NCBI GenBank assembly: GCA_022559845.1
Contig: CM040129.1
Span: 992,001 to 1,056,000, forward strand
DNA length: 64,000 nt
DNA from: Amorphophallus konjac
Taxonomy: Eukaryota; Streptophyta; Magnoliopsida; Alismatales; Araceae
Direction: 5' to 3'
Shown: positions 11,186-22,133 of the stretch, in pieces
Position numbering within the stretch: the first letter of the stretch is position 1
Layout: each line of letters begins with the position of its first letter
Notes under the pieces: generated by a model
Seen by the model: only the letters and a program-made list of their open reading frames with translations
The model's database searches: none
What the model was told of the DNA's origin: nothing
Made by a program: the position numbers and the translations under genes

Positions 11186-12519
11186 TGTTGACACCCGTTT
11201 TATACCTACAAGTTGAGTCCTTTTCTTATCCCCTTGATGATGTCCCGAGCTATCCATTGTTTTGAAGTATTTCCTTGATGGTGTTTTGAGTATATCTATG
11301 CGTTACCAAGCTTCTTACTCCCTGGACGGGGTATGTTTGGAGTCAATTTTCCCTTGGCATGCATTCTGATTATAGCGGTTCTCCCTAGGCCGCTATCACT
11401 TGGTAGCGGTCCCATGAGGACCGCTTTCATCCTGCGACCCATTCCTTTGAAGCTGACCCGGTCAAACCTTATCCTCATGCCTGGTAGCGGTTTTGACCCG
11501 ACCGTTTCCATTGGTAGCGGTCGTGCGATAGACCGCGTTCGCCACCCAAGCCCAGTTCCGTCCGAAGCTCCGTTTTCTTCGCCCGAGGATGTCTTAGGAC
11601 TCTACCTTCGAGAGAGTTACGGCCCCGGACGGGGGGTGGACACTCTTGGATGATTATTCTTCGATTTTTCATGAGTTTATCCTTTGGAAATCTCTGGAAT
11701 TTGCCCCGGGAAACCCCAACTTGACCTACGGTTTCTAAGGGATCGATATATAAGGGTTGGCTTCTTCCTCACTTCGGGGGGGATTTTGGGGGATTCACGC
11801 CGAAACTCTACCGGTCCGAGGAGCGATCTTCTGCCAAGGGACCATGATGTTCACGTTCTAAGCATCTCCGTCCAGGGAGTATCTAGACCCTAGTGTTCAA
11901 ACCCTCGTTCGTTCATTCCTTTTCTTACATTGCATCACTATTCTTGCATTGTCTCGTGTTGTTCTATCACGTTCTAGTCATTCGTTGCATGTTTAAACAT
12001 CCCTCCCATTGTTTATCACACCCCACAGGGGTTAAAAATCACCAACCCCCAGGTACTTGCCCCCCTTGTTATGCGTTTTAATTATTATAGTTTGATAGAT
12101 ATTGCACTACTTGTAGATCTAATTGGGTTTGTTTTCTTTGTGTCTTCATCCTTCCTTGCAGGTTTACAGTACATTCAGCACGAGGCCCCTCTCTCTTGGC
12201 CGGCTGAGAGAGAGGGAGGATCGAACCCACAGCCCACGTTTCTGGGTGATGTTAGCGGTCTGGGGCGAACCGCCTTCATCAGGTAGCGGACGTGCGACCA
12301 ACCGCCTTCACCTTTTAGCATCCCGCTTGCGAGTGCCGCTATCCTTCTCCTTTCCAAGGCTCGTAGCTCGGTCTTCCTGAGGTATTAGTCTTGGTGGCGA
12401 TCACGGTCAATTCTCTACTCCTCGTCCCCCTCTGTGTTTCATGCAAGTTCATGTCTATCTGTATGCTTACATTATTTAGTTAGGGGACGTCGCTAGATTG
12501 AAACATTTATATATCTACA
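11186..12519 (+). repeat. 5' LTR of the Tat/Ogre-like element
   Basis: This 1,334-bp LTR matches 23474-24810. It has several AGCGGT...ACCGCT inverted modules (11377-11430, 11485-11550 and 12253-12310). Counting by eye against the 3' LTR gives about 25 transitions, 4 transversions and a few small indels, the bias expected from methylated-cytosine decay. Confidence 0.92.
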
Positions 12520-12528
12520 CCCCTTTTT

Positions 12529-12545
12529 TGGCGATCACGGTGGGA
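12529..12545 (+). other. Probable primer-binding site
   Basis: TGGCGATCACGGTGGGA begins nine bases after the 5' LTR, behind a T run. Ogre-type elements are known for TGGCGA-type sites primed by tRNA-Arg, but the match beyond TGGCGA is unchecked. A near copy (TGGCGATCACGGT) occurs inside the LTR at about 12395. Confidence 0.5.
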
Positions 12546-13632
12546 CACCACTGCCAATCGTGCTGTGTACTGTATCACCTGCTTTTTACTATTCCTTGCC
12601 GTTGTTAAGAACCTCTGTGGGGTTTCCCGTTCCTGTTCTGGGTGTTTTCTGTGCTCTGGCGTAGAAGCGGTCTGCTGACAGCCGCTTACGTGTTGTAGCG
12701 GTCATCAAAGGACCGCTACAGGTTACTCAGGTGCGCACTCCAAAACCTTCTGCCATAGATCATTATGTGTTACGTTCTGGAGTGTTATTTTATGCTATCC
12801 GGGCATCTGCACGTTGTCCTCATTATTGTTATGGTTATTTCCTCTGACATATGGTTTACTGCTCGGGCCTCCTCCGGGGTTTCTGCTCCTGTTTGGCCAC
12901 TTTTTGCTTTCTGACATAACGCGGTCCTGCGTCGACCGCTTACAGGTGTTAGCGGTCATCACATGACCGCTACTGTTCACCCAGATACGCACCCGAGGTC
13001 CTTCTCTGCAGCCCATTGTTTCACTCCATTTAAGGGCCCTGAGTGCTGTTTGTTCCCCTTTCTGTTGAAGTAACTGTTTATGTTATTGTTTTCATCTTGA
13101 TTACTAGTCTTTTAGGTCAGAATTTGCATGCACTCCGGTGCGCATAGGGGCATCCATCTGTTTCCATAGTAGTTGCATTCCTACCGAGGTAGGGTTTCCT
13201 CTCGTCTCCATATTCATTGGAGCCGACTAGGGACCTTGCCGAGGGCCTCCGTAAGCCCCCGTGAGCCGTGGATTCCCACGCGGACGCTGGGCAGGTTGTA
13301 CCGTTGTCATCCCCAGTCTAGGGTCTGCATTCATGAGAGAGAGAGTCCTTTAGAGTCTGTCAGTTCTCCATTCTCACCCTGTTTAGGTACCTTGTGTTGA
13401 GTGAATTCACATTTTAATTAATCCGCTAAGGTCCTAAAAGGGAACTTATAAAAATTCTCGCGCACCATCTGAAACTTGATTGGATAATTGGCTAATTCTT
13501 TTCTCATCTCTCCCCTCCTTTGTATGTTGCGGTATTATCATTTGCATTATTTTGGCAGATTAGGTCCATCTGGTCTAGTTCACCCCGGTCTGTCTCCATC
13601 TAGTCGCATCCGTCCTAGGCCCATGTCCCTCC
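12546..13632 (+). other. Untranslated leader of the Tat/Ogre-like element
   Basis: About 1.1 kb without a supported gene. It contains four further inverted modules with arms of the AGCGGTC / GACCGCT type (about 12664-12690, 12696-12722, 12918-12945 and 12949-12975). Small open frames here show no motif. Confidence 0.6.
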
Positions 13633-15180
13633 TTGTATTTATTTGAAATTCACTGTATAAAGTCTCCATCCCCCATGGAGCATTTCTCCCCCATGCCTTA
13701 TTCCTATACTTCTCCATCCTTTTACCCCCGTGTGGACTCCTCTTTCCATGCGGGCCCATCTCCTTATTCCTCCGTTGGACCCTATTCTTCTAACGGGCCT
13801 TCTTGCTCCGCCCGTGCTGCTGTTGGCCCAATCGGTTCTCATCCCCACCTTCATAATTCTTCCAGGCCCATGTAGTCCTCCATGCCCGGAGCGGGCTTTC
13901 CTTATTCTCAGGCCGGATCCCCTTATCCGGCCCATCAATATTGTCCTGGTCTAAATTCATCATCTCCTGCTCAGGCTGGCCCACATCCTCCCCGGACTCT
14001 TCCTACCGAGGAGATGTTCGCTCAGGCCCAACGCCAGCTTGATGAATTGTAATGCCGAATTAATCCTCAAACTTCTTCGGATATTCCACTTGCATTCCGA
14101 TGTCTTCAGCTTCCCCCACGTCAACAGATTCCGGCTTATCGTCGCTATGGTGGAGTCGGTGACCCCTACGTGCATTTGAAGGAGTTCTTATATGAGTCGG
14201 CCCAGTTCCAGCATGATCAACGCTTGATGGCCTATTTGTTTGGCCTATCTTTAGAGGGTCCGGCCAAGGATTGGTTCTTCACGTTACCGTAAGAGCAGAT
14301 GATGAGTTTTCAAGCCATTCAAGCAAGATTCATTCAGCAGTACTAGGATCAGGTTGGGCCCAGACATTCTTTGGTTGATCTGGCCCAAGAGAAGATGACG
14401 CCCGACGAGGAATTCTCTACGTTTGCCGACCGCTGGCGTCACCTAGCCGCGCAAGTTCCGGGGCATATTCCGGAGGGTAAGCAGATCAAGATGGTTATTT
14501 CTAACGCAACGCCCGAGCTCAGATGTATCTTAGCCCTGAACGATATCACATCCTGGCAACAGCTTTACAATCGAGCCCGCTTCGTTAGCCAACAACTCCT
14601 AGTTTCCTTTGACCATGAGTCTCCTCCACCATCACCTTCTACATACACTTTCCCTCCGCCCTTCACCGTAAGTCAGCCCTCCACCTTATATCCCTCCACA
14701 AGTCGACCGTCCACTCCCACACACCCCTATACCTCCATGTGCTCCACCGCATACCAACCATCCACGAGTCGGCCCTCCACTATTTTATCTCCTCACACCC
14801 CTCCACCTCCGGTCAAGAAAATACCACACCGCGAGTGGGTAGATGCCATCCATTACAATCCCACTCCCCCCACACCGCCACATCATTCCAGCCCTCCGCC
14901 TTCGCCTACGCAATCCCCTTACCTACGCAACCTCCGCTACCATCCCCACTACCTTCTCACACCCCTCGGCATCCGCCTTGCCCGAAGCGGGCTTCTCACT
15001 CTCCATTGCCGGAATCTCTTACAAACGTTTTCAGGGCTTTGATGGCCACCCATGCATTGCAGCTCCCTCCGGCTGTGCCTTGCCGACCCACAGTCGGGAA
15101 TTTGCTCCAGTTCTGTGAATTCCACCGTCAGTAGGGGCATTTGATTGAGGACTGTCCCGAGTTCCGGAGTTTATTTACAG
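13633..15180 (+). pseudogene. gag: Degenerate Gag of Tat/Ogre-like element
   Basis: In frame 1 from about 13633 (possible start at 13678) a Ser/Pro-rich N-terminus leads into a Gag core with LFGLSLEGPAKDWFFTLP near 14240-14290, then FADRWRHLAAQVPG near 14420-14463. This is the pattern of plant Ty3/gypsy Gag proteins. Near 15111-15152, in another frame, lies C-E-F-H...G-H...C, a C-X2-H-X4-H-X4-C knuckle of the type I associate with Ogre-like Gag. In-frame stops are TAG 13873, TAA 14050, TAA 14290, TAG 14344 and TAG 15132; each is one C-to-T step from a glutamine codon. At least two frameshifts occur, at about 14900-15020 and 15160-15180. Gag would form the particle and bind RNA, but this copy cannot make it intact. 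Confidence 0.75.
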
Positions 15181-15181
15181 C

Positions 15182-17219
15182 TTGGAAGATAAGAGGATGA
15201 TTGATTGGGCTGTCATACGCCAAGTTATTTTAGATCTCAGCAGCAAGCAGCACCAGCAGCAAGCCGTGCCGCCTAGGCAACCATCCCCACTTCAAGACCA
15301 GGGGCACCCTGGTGTTTCTTTAGTTAATAAGATACCTACTCCGTTACCTACTTCTTCCTCCATCCCATCTCCTCCACAACCTTTACCTACCCCAGCCCCC
15401 GCTCGGGCAACCTCTCTTTCACCCTCCGTTTCCACCACCACACCTATCCCCAACGCCTCTCGACGAGTCATGAAGATACATCGAAGAGCGCCACCACCTG
15501 CCTCTTCCCACACTATGCCACTACGTTCCTCTCCTCCTTCTTCCCCACCCTTACCTTCACCTCCATCCCCTTCACCTTCACCGTCTTCATCAACCACATC
15601 ACTCCCTTTGCCACCCTCATCACCTTTGCCACCGTCGCCACCACTTCCTTCACTCCCCCTTTCGCCATCATCCTCTGAGCCCGAGCAGGCCGAGCCCAAA
15701 CCCACACCTCCACTTTTGCCTTTACCTCCACCCATGCCCGTCATCATCATTATTCCCCCATCACTTGCACCATCGCCACCCGCGCCCTTCAAACCTCCTC
15801 CTTCTAACCTTCCTCTACCACTTCCCACTTCGCAGAGCAGGTACACGCTACCTTTGGTGCCCCTTGGGTCTGGTCCCCAGGGAGATAATGAGCCGAGCCA
15901 GGTTTCGATTGTGCATTTCAAGATTCAAGTTGTCATTTACCGCATGCCAATCTGGGTCCTGGTCCCTGCCTATTTTCAGGATAATGAGCCTGCATTTTCA
16001 GAAATGGTTGCAAAGAAGAGTTCACTCGCACTAGTGCCAGTTTCTTCACGAGCGAGGCTGATGGCAATCTCATCGCTCGCCGGGGATTCACTATCGATGC
16101 TGTTATTTCTCCTCGCTCGATTGATGTTCAGTTCACTGGCCGAGAGGGGTTCTCTACTCGGATTATGCTAACCCATACGGCCGCCCGGAGCATGATGGAT
16201 TCCCTATTCAAGGAGCAATTGGTTGCATCTTCTGCACTTTCCAAGGACATTCTGCACTTGCTGTGCAACCTCCCTCAATTTATTAGCATGCCGGCCACGT
16301 CAACGCCGCGTATTGATCTCTCTCAGCTTTGTCCTGCTCTTCTAGTATGGGAGTTATGCTTCGAGCCTGATTACCAAGTGGAGTTGCCGAACCTCTATGT
16401 TCTAGTGCCAAGAGACAAAACTCCGTGGCTTCATGATATTCATTCAGTTGAGAAGTTGTTTGCCCAAGAATGTCTGCATTTTGTTAGCACTGGGGGTCTA
16501 GGGGCAGCCGCCCCAATGAAGCTGCATATTCATGACCGGGCCAGGCCATCTGCCAGGTGGGCCCGCTATTTGAGAAGACATTACAGATTGAGGAGCCCGG
16601 GAAGCCGAGCCCGCGCCAGGCGGTGTTGTTTCAAGAAGATTGCGGCTAAGAAGAGGTAGCGACGTAAGTTCAAGGGCCGTTAGTTGTTCACTCAGGAGTC
16701 CACTGCCTCATCTCCTTCTTCCGTCCATTCGTCTTTTCTATTGCTCAGTTCTTATCCGTGGGTGGTGTACCTTCCACCACCTGACCATATTTCCACCATC
16801 TTTTCCTATCCTCACCATTCTAGGCCTCGGCCTATGTCTTCCTCTTCCCCTGAGTCAGGGACATCTTCTAGTTTTTCTTCCCGGACATGTCCAGATTTCA
16901 TTGCTAGTTTCATTCCCCCGACCTTGTTAGGAATCCCTTGCGCTCGTTCCCCGACCTTGTCGGGTGATTTTTCTGATCCTTCCCCGATTTTGTCGGGTGG
17001 TTTCCATTTCTTTCCCCCGACCTTGTCGGGTGTTCATACATTCTCTTCCCCGCCTTTGTCGGGTGATCGCTATTCCTCTTCTCTGACCACGTCGGATGAT
17101 CATTATCCTTCTTTCTTGTCTTCACAGTTATCTTTTCGACGTCTTTCTGTTCTTTCTGTCTCACCCTTTCAAGGTCATTACCCTTTTTCTTGCTGTTTTC
17201 GAGGCTTTAGCCCACCTTG
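15182..17219 (+). pseudogene. Degenerate proline-rich frame plus unknown frame downstream of gag
   Basis: Frame 2 (15182 to about 16020) continues from the knuckle (LEDKRMIDW) into a glutamine patch and a long Pro/Ser-rich linker. It appears to shift to frame 1 near 16000-16030 and run to a TGA at 17217-17219, interrupted only by TAG 16657 and TAG 16681. The frame-1 part contains FTGREGFSTRI, a strongly basic stretch around 16530-16680 (Arg/Lys-rich, nuclear-localisation-like), and an 11-residue repeat near 16915-17110 encoded by a 33-bp repeat. I do not recognise the family. No protease DSG, RT VDD or integrase motif was seen where pol is expected. It may be a remnant pol linker or an element-specific protein. 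Confidence 0.5.
16915..17110 (+). repeat. 33-bp tandem repeat with CCCGAC-CTT-GTCGGG hairpin
   Basis: Six units start at about 16916, 16949, 16982, 17015, 17048 and 17082. The best conserved core is CCCCGACCTTGTCGGGTG, a six-bp perfect stem with a three-base loop. The period is a multiple of three, so frame 1 reads an 11-residue repeat around PTLSGD. The first and last units are degenerate. Confidence 0.8.
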
Positions 17220-19334
17220 ATCTCAGTTAATCCCTGTTTATTCTGTATCGGGTTCCTTGTTATCAGGGCCTCAATATCTTAACGAGGGAGTTCTAGCCCT
17301 CGTCTCTCTTCCTTTTTATCCCTTCTTCGTCCAGTATGATGTCTGCCACTCCTCTGTGTCGAGGAATCCAATCATTTGCTCTCCTTTCATCCTTTATCCT
17401 GGCAAGCAAGGGATACAAAGCTACTCGCGCTCCTTAAAGCTTGATGATCGAGATCGCTTAAGGATGTCGGTTTCCACGCCATGAATTTGCAAAGGTATCT
17501 TTATTTTGCGCAAAGAAACATGCTTTCATTTCCATTATTTCTATTGTTTTTGCACATGGTTATAATATTAATTCCTTAACATGATTGAGTGGCTTTAAGA
17601 GTCTTTGTGTCAAATAAAAAAGGTTATCTTCTGCAGCATCCTTAGGCTGGTGATAGCTCCGCGCTGGGAGTCTAGTTTCATTCCCCGATTGTTGAGGGTG
17701 ACCTTTAGGCATGGGTTTTTCACACACTTCACGGCGAGCCATAGCCGATTCCTCTTAGGCACACCGTTGCTGCTTTGGCCATACTTTGGGTATGCACAAA
17801 GGTCTTTTCTTTTCTCTGCTCGGCCAAGTGCAGGGGCAAGAGATGGATGGATAAGATGACCAACTTAGGCGCTCCCCAATACGAGAGAGGTCTCAAATAG
17901 GGGCAGTCTTGACCCTCAAAAATGAGCTTTCATGCTATATCTGGCCAATAAGGGCAACCAAAATAAAAAAATGAATCAATGCAAAATTACGATTGAAAGG
18001 CATGACAAGAGTGGCAGTATAGTTCCCCGCGGGACGTCATGAGCCCGGTCGCACGCGTGTCTGATAAATATGGGTCTAAAAATCAAAGACACAAGCCCCG
18101 GCGCAACAGACCTACTCTTTGAGGGGTAGTGCCCTTGAAGGAATTCGAGCCTTGATATCTCCCATCCTGTACGAAGCTTGTCTCCAGTTTTTCTTCTGCT
18201 TCTCCCTCTTAGGCTGGGTTGTATCCCGAGTATGGCCTTAGTAGGGGCGCCGTTCTTTAGAAGCAGTGGTTATGGTGAGCTACCCTCACATGCACGCCCT
18301 ACTTACGGAAGTCTTTAATAAAAGGGGTAGGGACGATGATCCCTAGCCGGTAATTTGAGCCCGCCTTTAGGTGCTACGGATTTCTATGACAAAATTTCAA
18401 AAAAATAAAAAATAAAAAAATCAAATATTATCAAAACTTCAAACAAATCAAATACTTCAAAATTTCAAAAAAATCAAATATTGTCAAAAATCCAAAAAAA
18501 AAATTATTAAATACTTCAAAATTTCAAAAAAATCAAATATTATCAAAAATCCAAAAAAACCAAATACTTCAAAAAAAAATCCAGAAAAATGAAATACTAT
18601 TGAAAATTAAAAAAAAAGAAAAAAGAGAAGAAAAAAAAGCATCAAAAAGATTACAAAAATCCAAAAAAATGCGTCTCTTTCATGCATTTGCATTTGTTTT
18701 AAGGACAGATACGTAATCCGTTTGCTAAGTGTGCAGGTTACAAGTACCCAGCCACTCCTCGCTACATCTTTTCGCTCCATCTCCTATCCCCATCTTTGGC
18801 CTATTCTCTCGTTCAACTCATGTCTCTCAATCTGTTCTGAAGCTTATGTCCTCCTCAAATTCTTGCTTCCTCTGATCACATCTACATGAGATGGCTTTAC
18901 CTCACGATCATGAACCTGGCGGTTCCGCTTCATGCTGATCTTAAGCTTCGATTGAGGAGTGTATTTGCCACATCTTTGTCCTGCATGAGTTATTTTGTCC
19001 CACGAATATGTTGGTCGTGCATGCGCCCCCTGTTGTATAACATTGCGTCTGCCTTGGTTGAGCATACTTACATTCTTCAGGATGCGGTTGGTCGCGCGAC
19101 CGCTACCTTTTTTCGCAGTTGTACTGGAACCGCGACTGTTTTGGCTGAGCCTGCATACTACTTCCCCTTTTAGTCGTGTCTCGTCCTCGCACCACTTTCT
19201 CTCTTCTTCTTGAGTCGATTGTGTAAAGCATTTATAGATTGGTAGAACGAACATTCACATTCATTTAAAACAAAACTCATGGCATTATATATATGTGTGT
19301 CATTTCTCCATGTACACGTGTGGTGCAAACAAAA
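17220..19334 (+). other. Non-coding interior of the Tat/Ogre-like element
   Basis: No supported gene on either strand. It contains an A-rich, internally repeated tract (about 18385-18670, recurring CAAATA and TTTCAAAAAAAT) and one inverted module near 19087-19105. Short frames up to about 136 codons on the minus strand (18844-19254) lack motifs and conserved context. Confidence 0.6.
18385..18670. repeat. A-rich low-complexity tandem repeat
   Basis: Imperfect repeats of about 25-60 bp are built from CAAATA, CTTCAAAATTTC and runs of six to nine A. This looks like expansion of a simple sequence inside the element. Confidence 0.8.
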
Positions 19335-22133
19335 TCAAAAGAGAAACAACAAGGCATAATCAAGCCTGGCCCTCGCCAGGTCCCTCACTCTCACCCCCGC
19401 CCTCTCGCCTCTTCTCCGGAGGACCCATGGCTGTGCTACCCTCCTCTCGGCGTCGGCGCCTCTCCTCGTCCTCATTCCTCCGACGGCCGGAGGAACCCGT
19501 GAAGTAATCCCGGACGGAACAACTGTGTGCGCCACCCTGGGACGCGCTCGCTCAGGGCCTCGCCCCATCATGCGAAATGCCCGCTCCACGGCCCGTAGCT
19601 CGATCTTGAGGTCGTGGACCTACTGCCGGGACTTCTCTGCCTCCTCGCGGTAGCGGCCCGCTACCGTCGCCTCCTCCCGTAGCCGGGCCATCTCCTGCAT
19701 CGCTGCCTCCAGCTCTCTGGCCTGCATTATAATTTCATTAGTGAATAGCCAATCCATAGACAGGATCATTGAAAGAAGGTTGTGTCACTCACCCTCTCGG
19801 CAAGTGCGGTCTCGGCCTCCTCAGCCCGTGCAGTCGCCCTGGCGAACTCGGCATCCCTCTGGGCCCGGTCTGCTGGTGTTTGTGCGGAGGAAGAAGGGGC
19901 ATCTGAGCCATGGCGTTGGGCTCCCTCGACACACTGCACATTAAGTCAGTCAATCTCATAAGTCTCATAGCATGATCGCATTTTCTAAGTCTAGAAAGCA
20001 GTAAAGGCTCACCAGGAGATCCAGGGAGCGCTGAAGCTCATCCCGCTGCTGCACAGTTGAGTGGAGAAAACCCTGGAGCTCTGCAATGCGTCCCTCGGGG
20101 TCAAGCTGCATTTTAGAAGCATTAACATGTCAGCATGTCAGCATAATGGATAAAGCACTAGGTCCAGAGATTCTTACTGATCGTCGAGTGCCGCGGAAGA
20201 CCTGATCCCCGTAGCGTCGTGCGTAGGCCATTAGGTAGGCCTCGTCCGTGTCAGCTCTGGCCCGTACCTCATGTCCGCGACGCACCTAGTCCCGGATCTG
20301 CTCCTCCGCTCGGGCGATCCAGTCCACCGAGCCAACCAGCCCACGTGAGTGTCGCCCCACACGCTCCTCCTCGACGCTCTCCCGGGTCGGGAACGCCACA
20401 TCCGACTGATGCACTCCCCGAGTCCTCATGATCAGGCGGTAGTGGAGTGGCTCCACCACGTTCATGCAGTGTAGCCAGATATCTCGGCCTGAGTAAACCA
20501 GCGCCACCTCCACCCAAGGCTGGCCCTCGAATCCCTCATCTCGGTAAGGTGTCCAACGAACCTGTAGAAGGAGTCAAGGTCAGCATGCATTTCAACATTT
20601 GCATCTTAAGTTTAAAGTTTAGAACTCACCGATGCATAGGGAAGAGAATCGATGTCATCCTGAATCGCCTGCACCTGGCATTTGAGCGATCCCGTGTCCC
20701 GCCTAGTCACCCATCGCCTCGCGATAGGTAGACGGTCTGCATGAGCCTCTAGCCCTCTACTGAGGTGAGGCAAGTAGAGATAGGCCCACACCTGCATTCC
20801 ACACATGCATTAGTCAGATAATCATATAAGCATAAGCATTCAAATTTAGGGCATTCACATTGAGATCATACCTGGAGAAATGGAGCGAAGCCGCCAAGCA
20901 TCGTCTGGCGGGTAGTAGTGCCGAGGGAGTCGAACAGAAAATCTAGCACGGCTGCGCCCCAGGCGTATGATCCCACGCCCTCGAGGTCCTCCAGTAGTGG
21001 TAGCAACCGGCAGCTCACCGCATCCCCTCTCGTGGCAAAAAGCAGCCGCCCGAACAGAAACACCAAGAACCTCCTCAGTACCCTATCTGCCTCGGGTCCT
21101 GGCTCGGCGGACACTCTCCCCATCGCTCGGTCCCTCAGTCTCTCCACGTGCTACTCGGGTAACTCCCCGACTGAGATCCCGGCGCCTCTCAGGCCTAGGC
21201 TGTCCTGCAGTCTTCCTCGTGGCAGTAGGGACGACGGCCGTCCCGGTCTATCCAGCTCCAGCCCTAGCAGCTGCTGTGCCTACTCCCGGTAGTCTGAGTG
21301 GGTGAAGCCGCTCACTGGTGCCCCGTGCACTCGGAGTCCCGTAATCCGTGCTATATCCTCGAGTGTAGGGATCATGTGTCCCCACGGGAATAGGAAGGCC
21401 TTGCTGATCGGATCCCATCTGTCCTGTAGTGCTAGCAGCAGCGCGGCGTCAGTCCGGAGTACCTCCACGCTCAAGAACTCCGCAAACCCCATCGCCGCCA
21501 GCCTGACCCTCTGAAACTCAGGCAAGGCAAGGTACACCGCTCTAACCTGTAACCACGAGATCCTGGTCCGGCTCTTCCCCTGCAAAGGCATTTCACCGTT
21601 TAAGGATCAGCATAATTCACATAAACATTTCTAGATAGGAAGAAATTGAATTTTTGAATTCAAATGGGGGTCTGGGATGGTCGCGGTCCTCAAGGAACCG
21701 CTACTACAGGTCGCGGCTACTGGTTGACCGCGACCTGTTCGCCATGACGGGCCGGGCCTTCCCCGTTTCTAGCCTTGTCCTTATGGGCTTTTTAGCCCTA
21801 CATTCTATCATTTGGGGATCTTAGATCCCGTTCTAACTGCATGCAACAAGATAAATTAAAATTAAAGGGGCAAAAGAGGAGTTTTGGGCCGTGGGGGCTT
21901 ACCTCGGACGGTGGCGCTCCCGGGGCTCGTTTTTCCTCGCCGTCCCCCTCTGTTCCTTCGTCGGCCTCTTCGGCGGCCTCGTCGGGATCTTCGGGAGCGA
22001 CGGGAGGGATTTCTTCCTCCGGGACCGGTGGTGGTTGTTCGTCTCCCGCCGGTGGCTCCGTGGAGGACGAAGCGCCCACGTCCGCCTCCATGATCCTCCG
22101 GAGGAAGCGGCATGTGAGTTGCTTCTTCGGCAT
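19335..22133 (-). pseudogene. Antisense seven-exon plant mobile domain (PMD) gene with four TAG stops
   Basis: Seven exons on the minus strand: 22133-21903, 21579-20872, 20791-20630, 20561-20178, 20105-20013, 19933-19793 and 19721-19335. Every intron is GT-AG and phase 0; donors include GAG|GTAAG and TCG|GTGAG, and most acceptors end GCAG. About 700 codons. Exon 1 is acidic and Pro/Glu-rich. Exons 2-4 match the plant mobile domain of the MAIN/MAIL family: DRWDPISKAFLFPWGHMIPTL, then a second block with LLPLLEDLEGVGSYAWGAAVL, then VWAYLYLP and VRWTPY. Exons 5-7 are Glu/Arg/Ala-rich and probably coiled coil. In-frame TAG codons lie at 21282-21280, 21153-21151, 20288-20286 and 19622-19620; I saw no frameshift. 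PMD proteins of hosts act in gene silencing and genome stability. Being antisense, its introns are not removed from the element's genomic RNA. It is probably a decayed captured gene; readthrough is less likely. Confidence 0.8.

Noticed and set aside
15292..15921. 209-codon Gly/Glu-rich frame on the minus strand
   Set aside because: It is the complement of the proline-rich linker on the plus strand; no domain.
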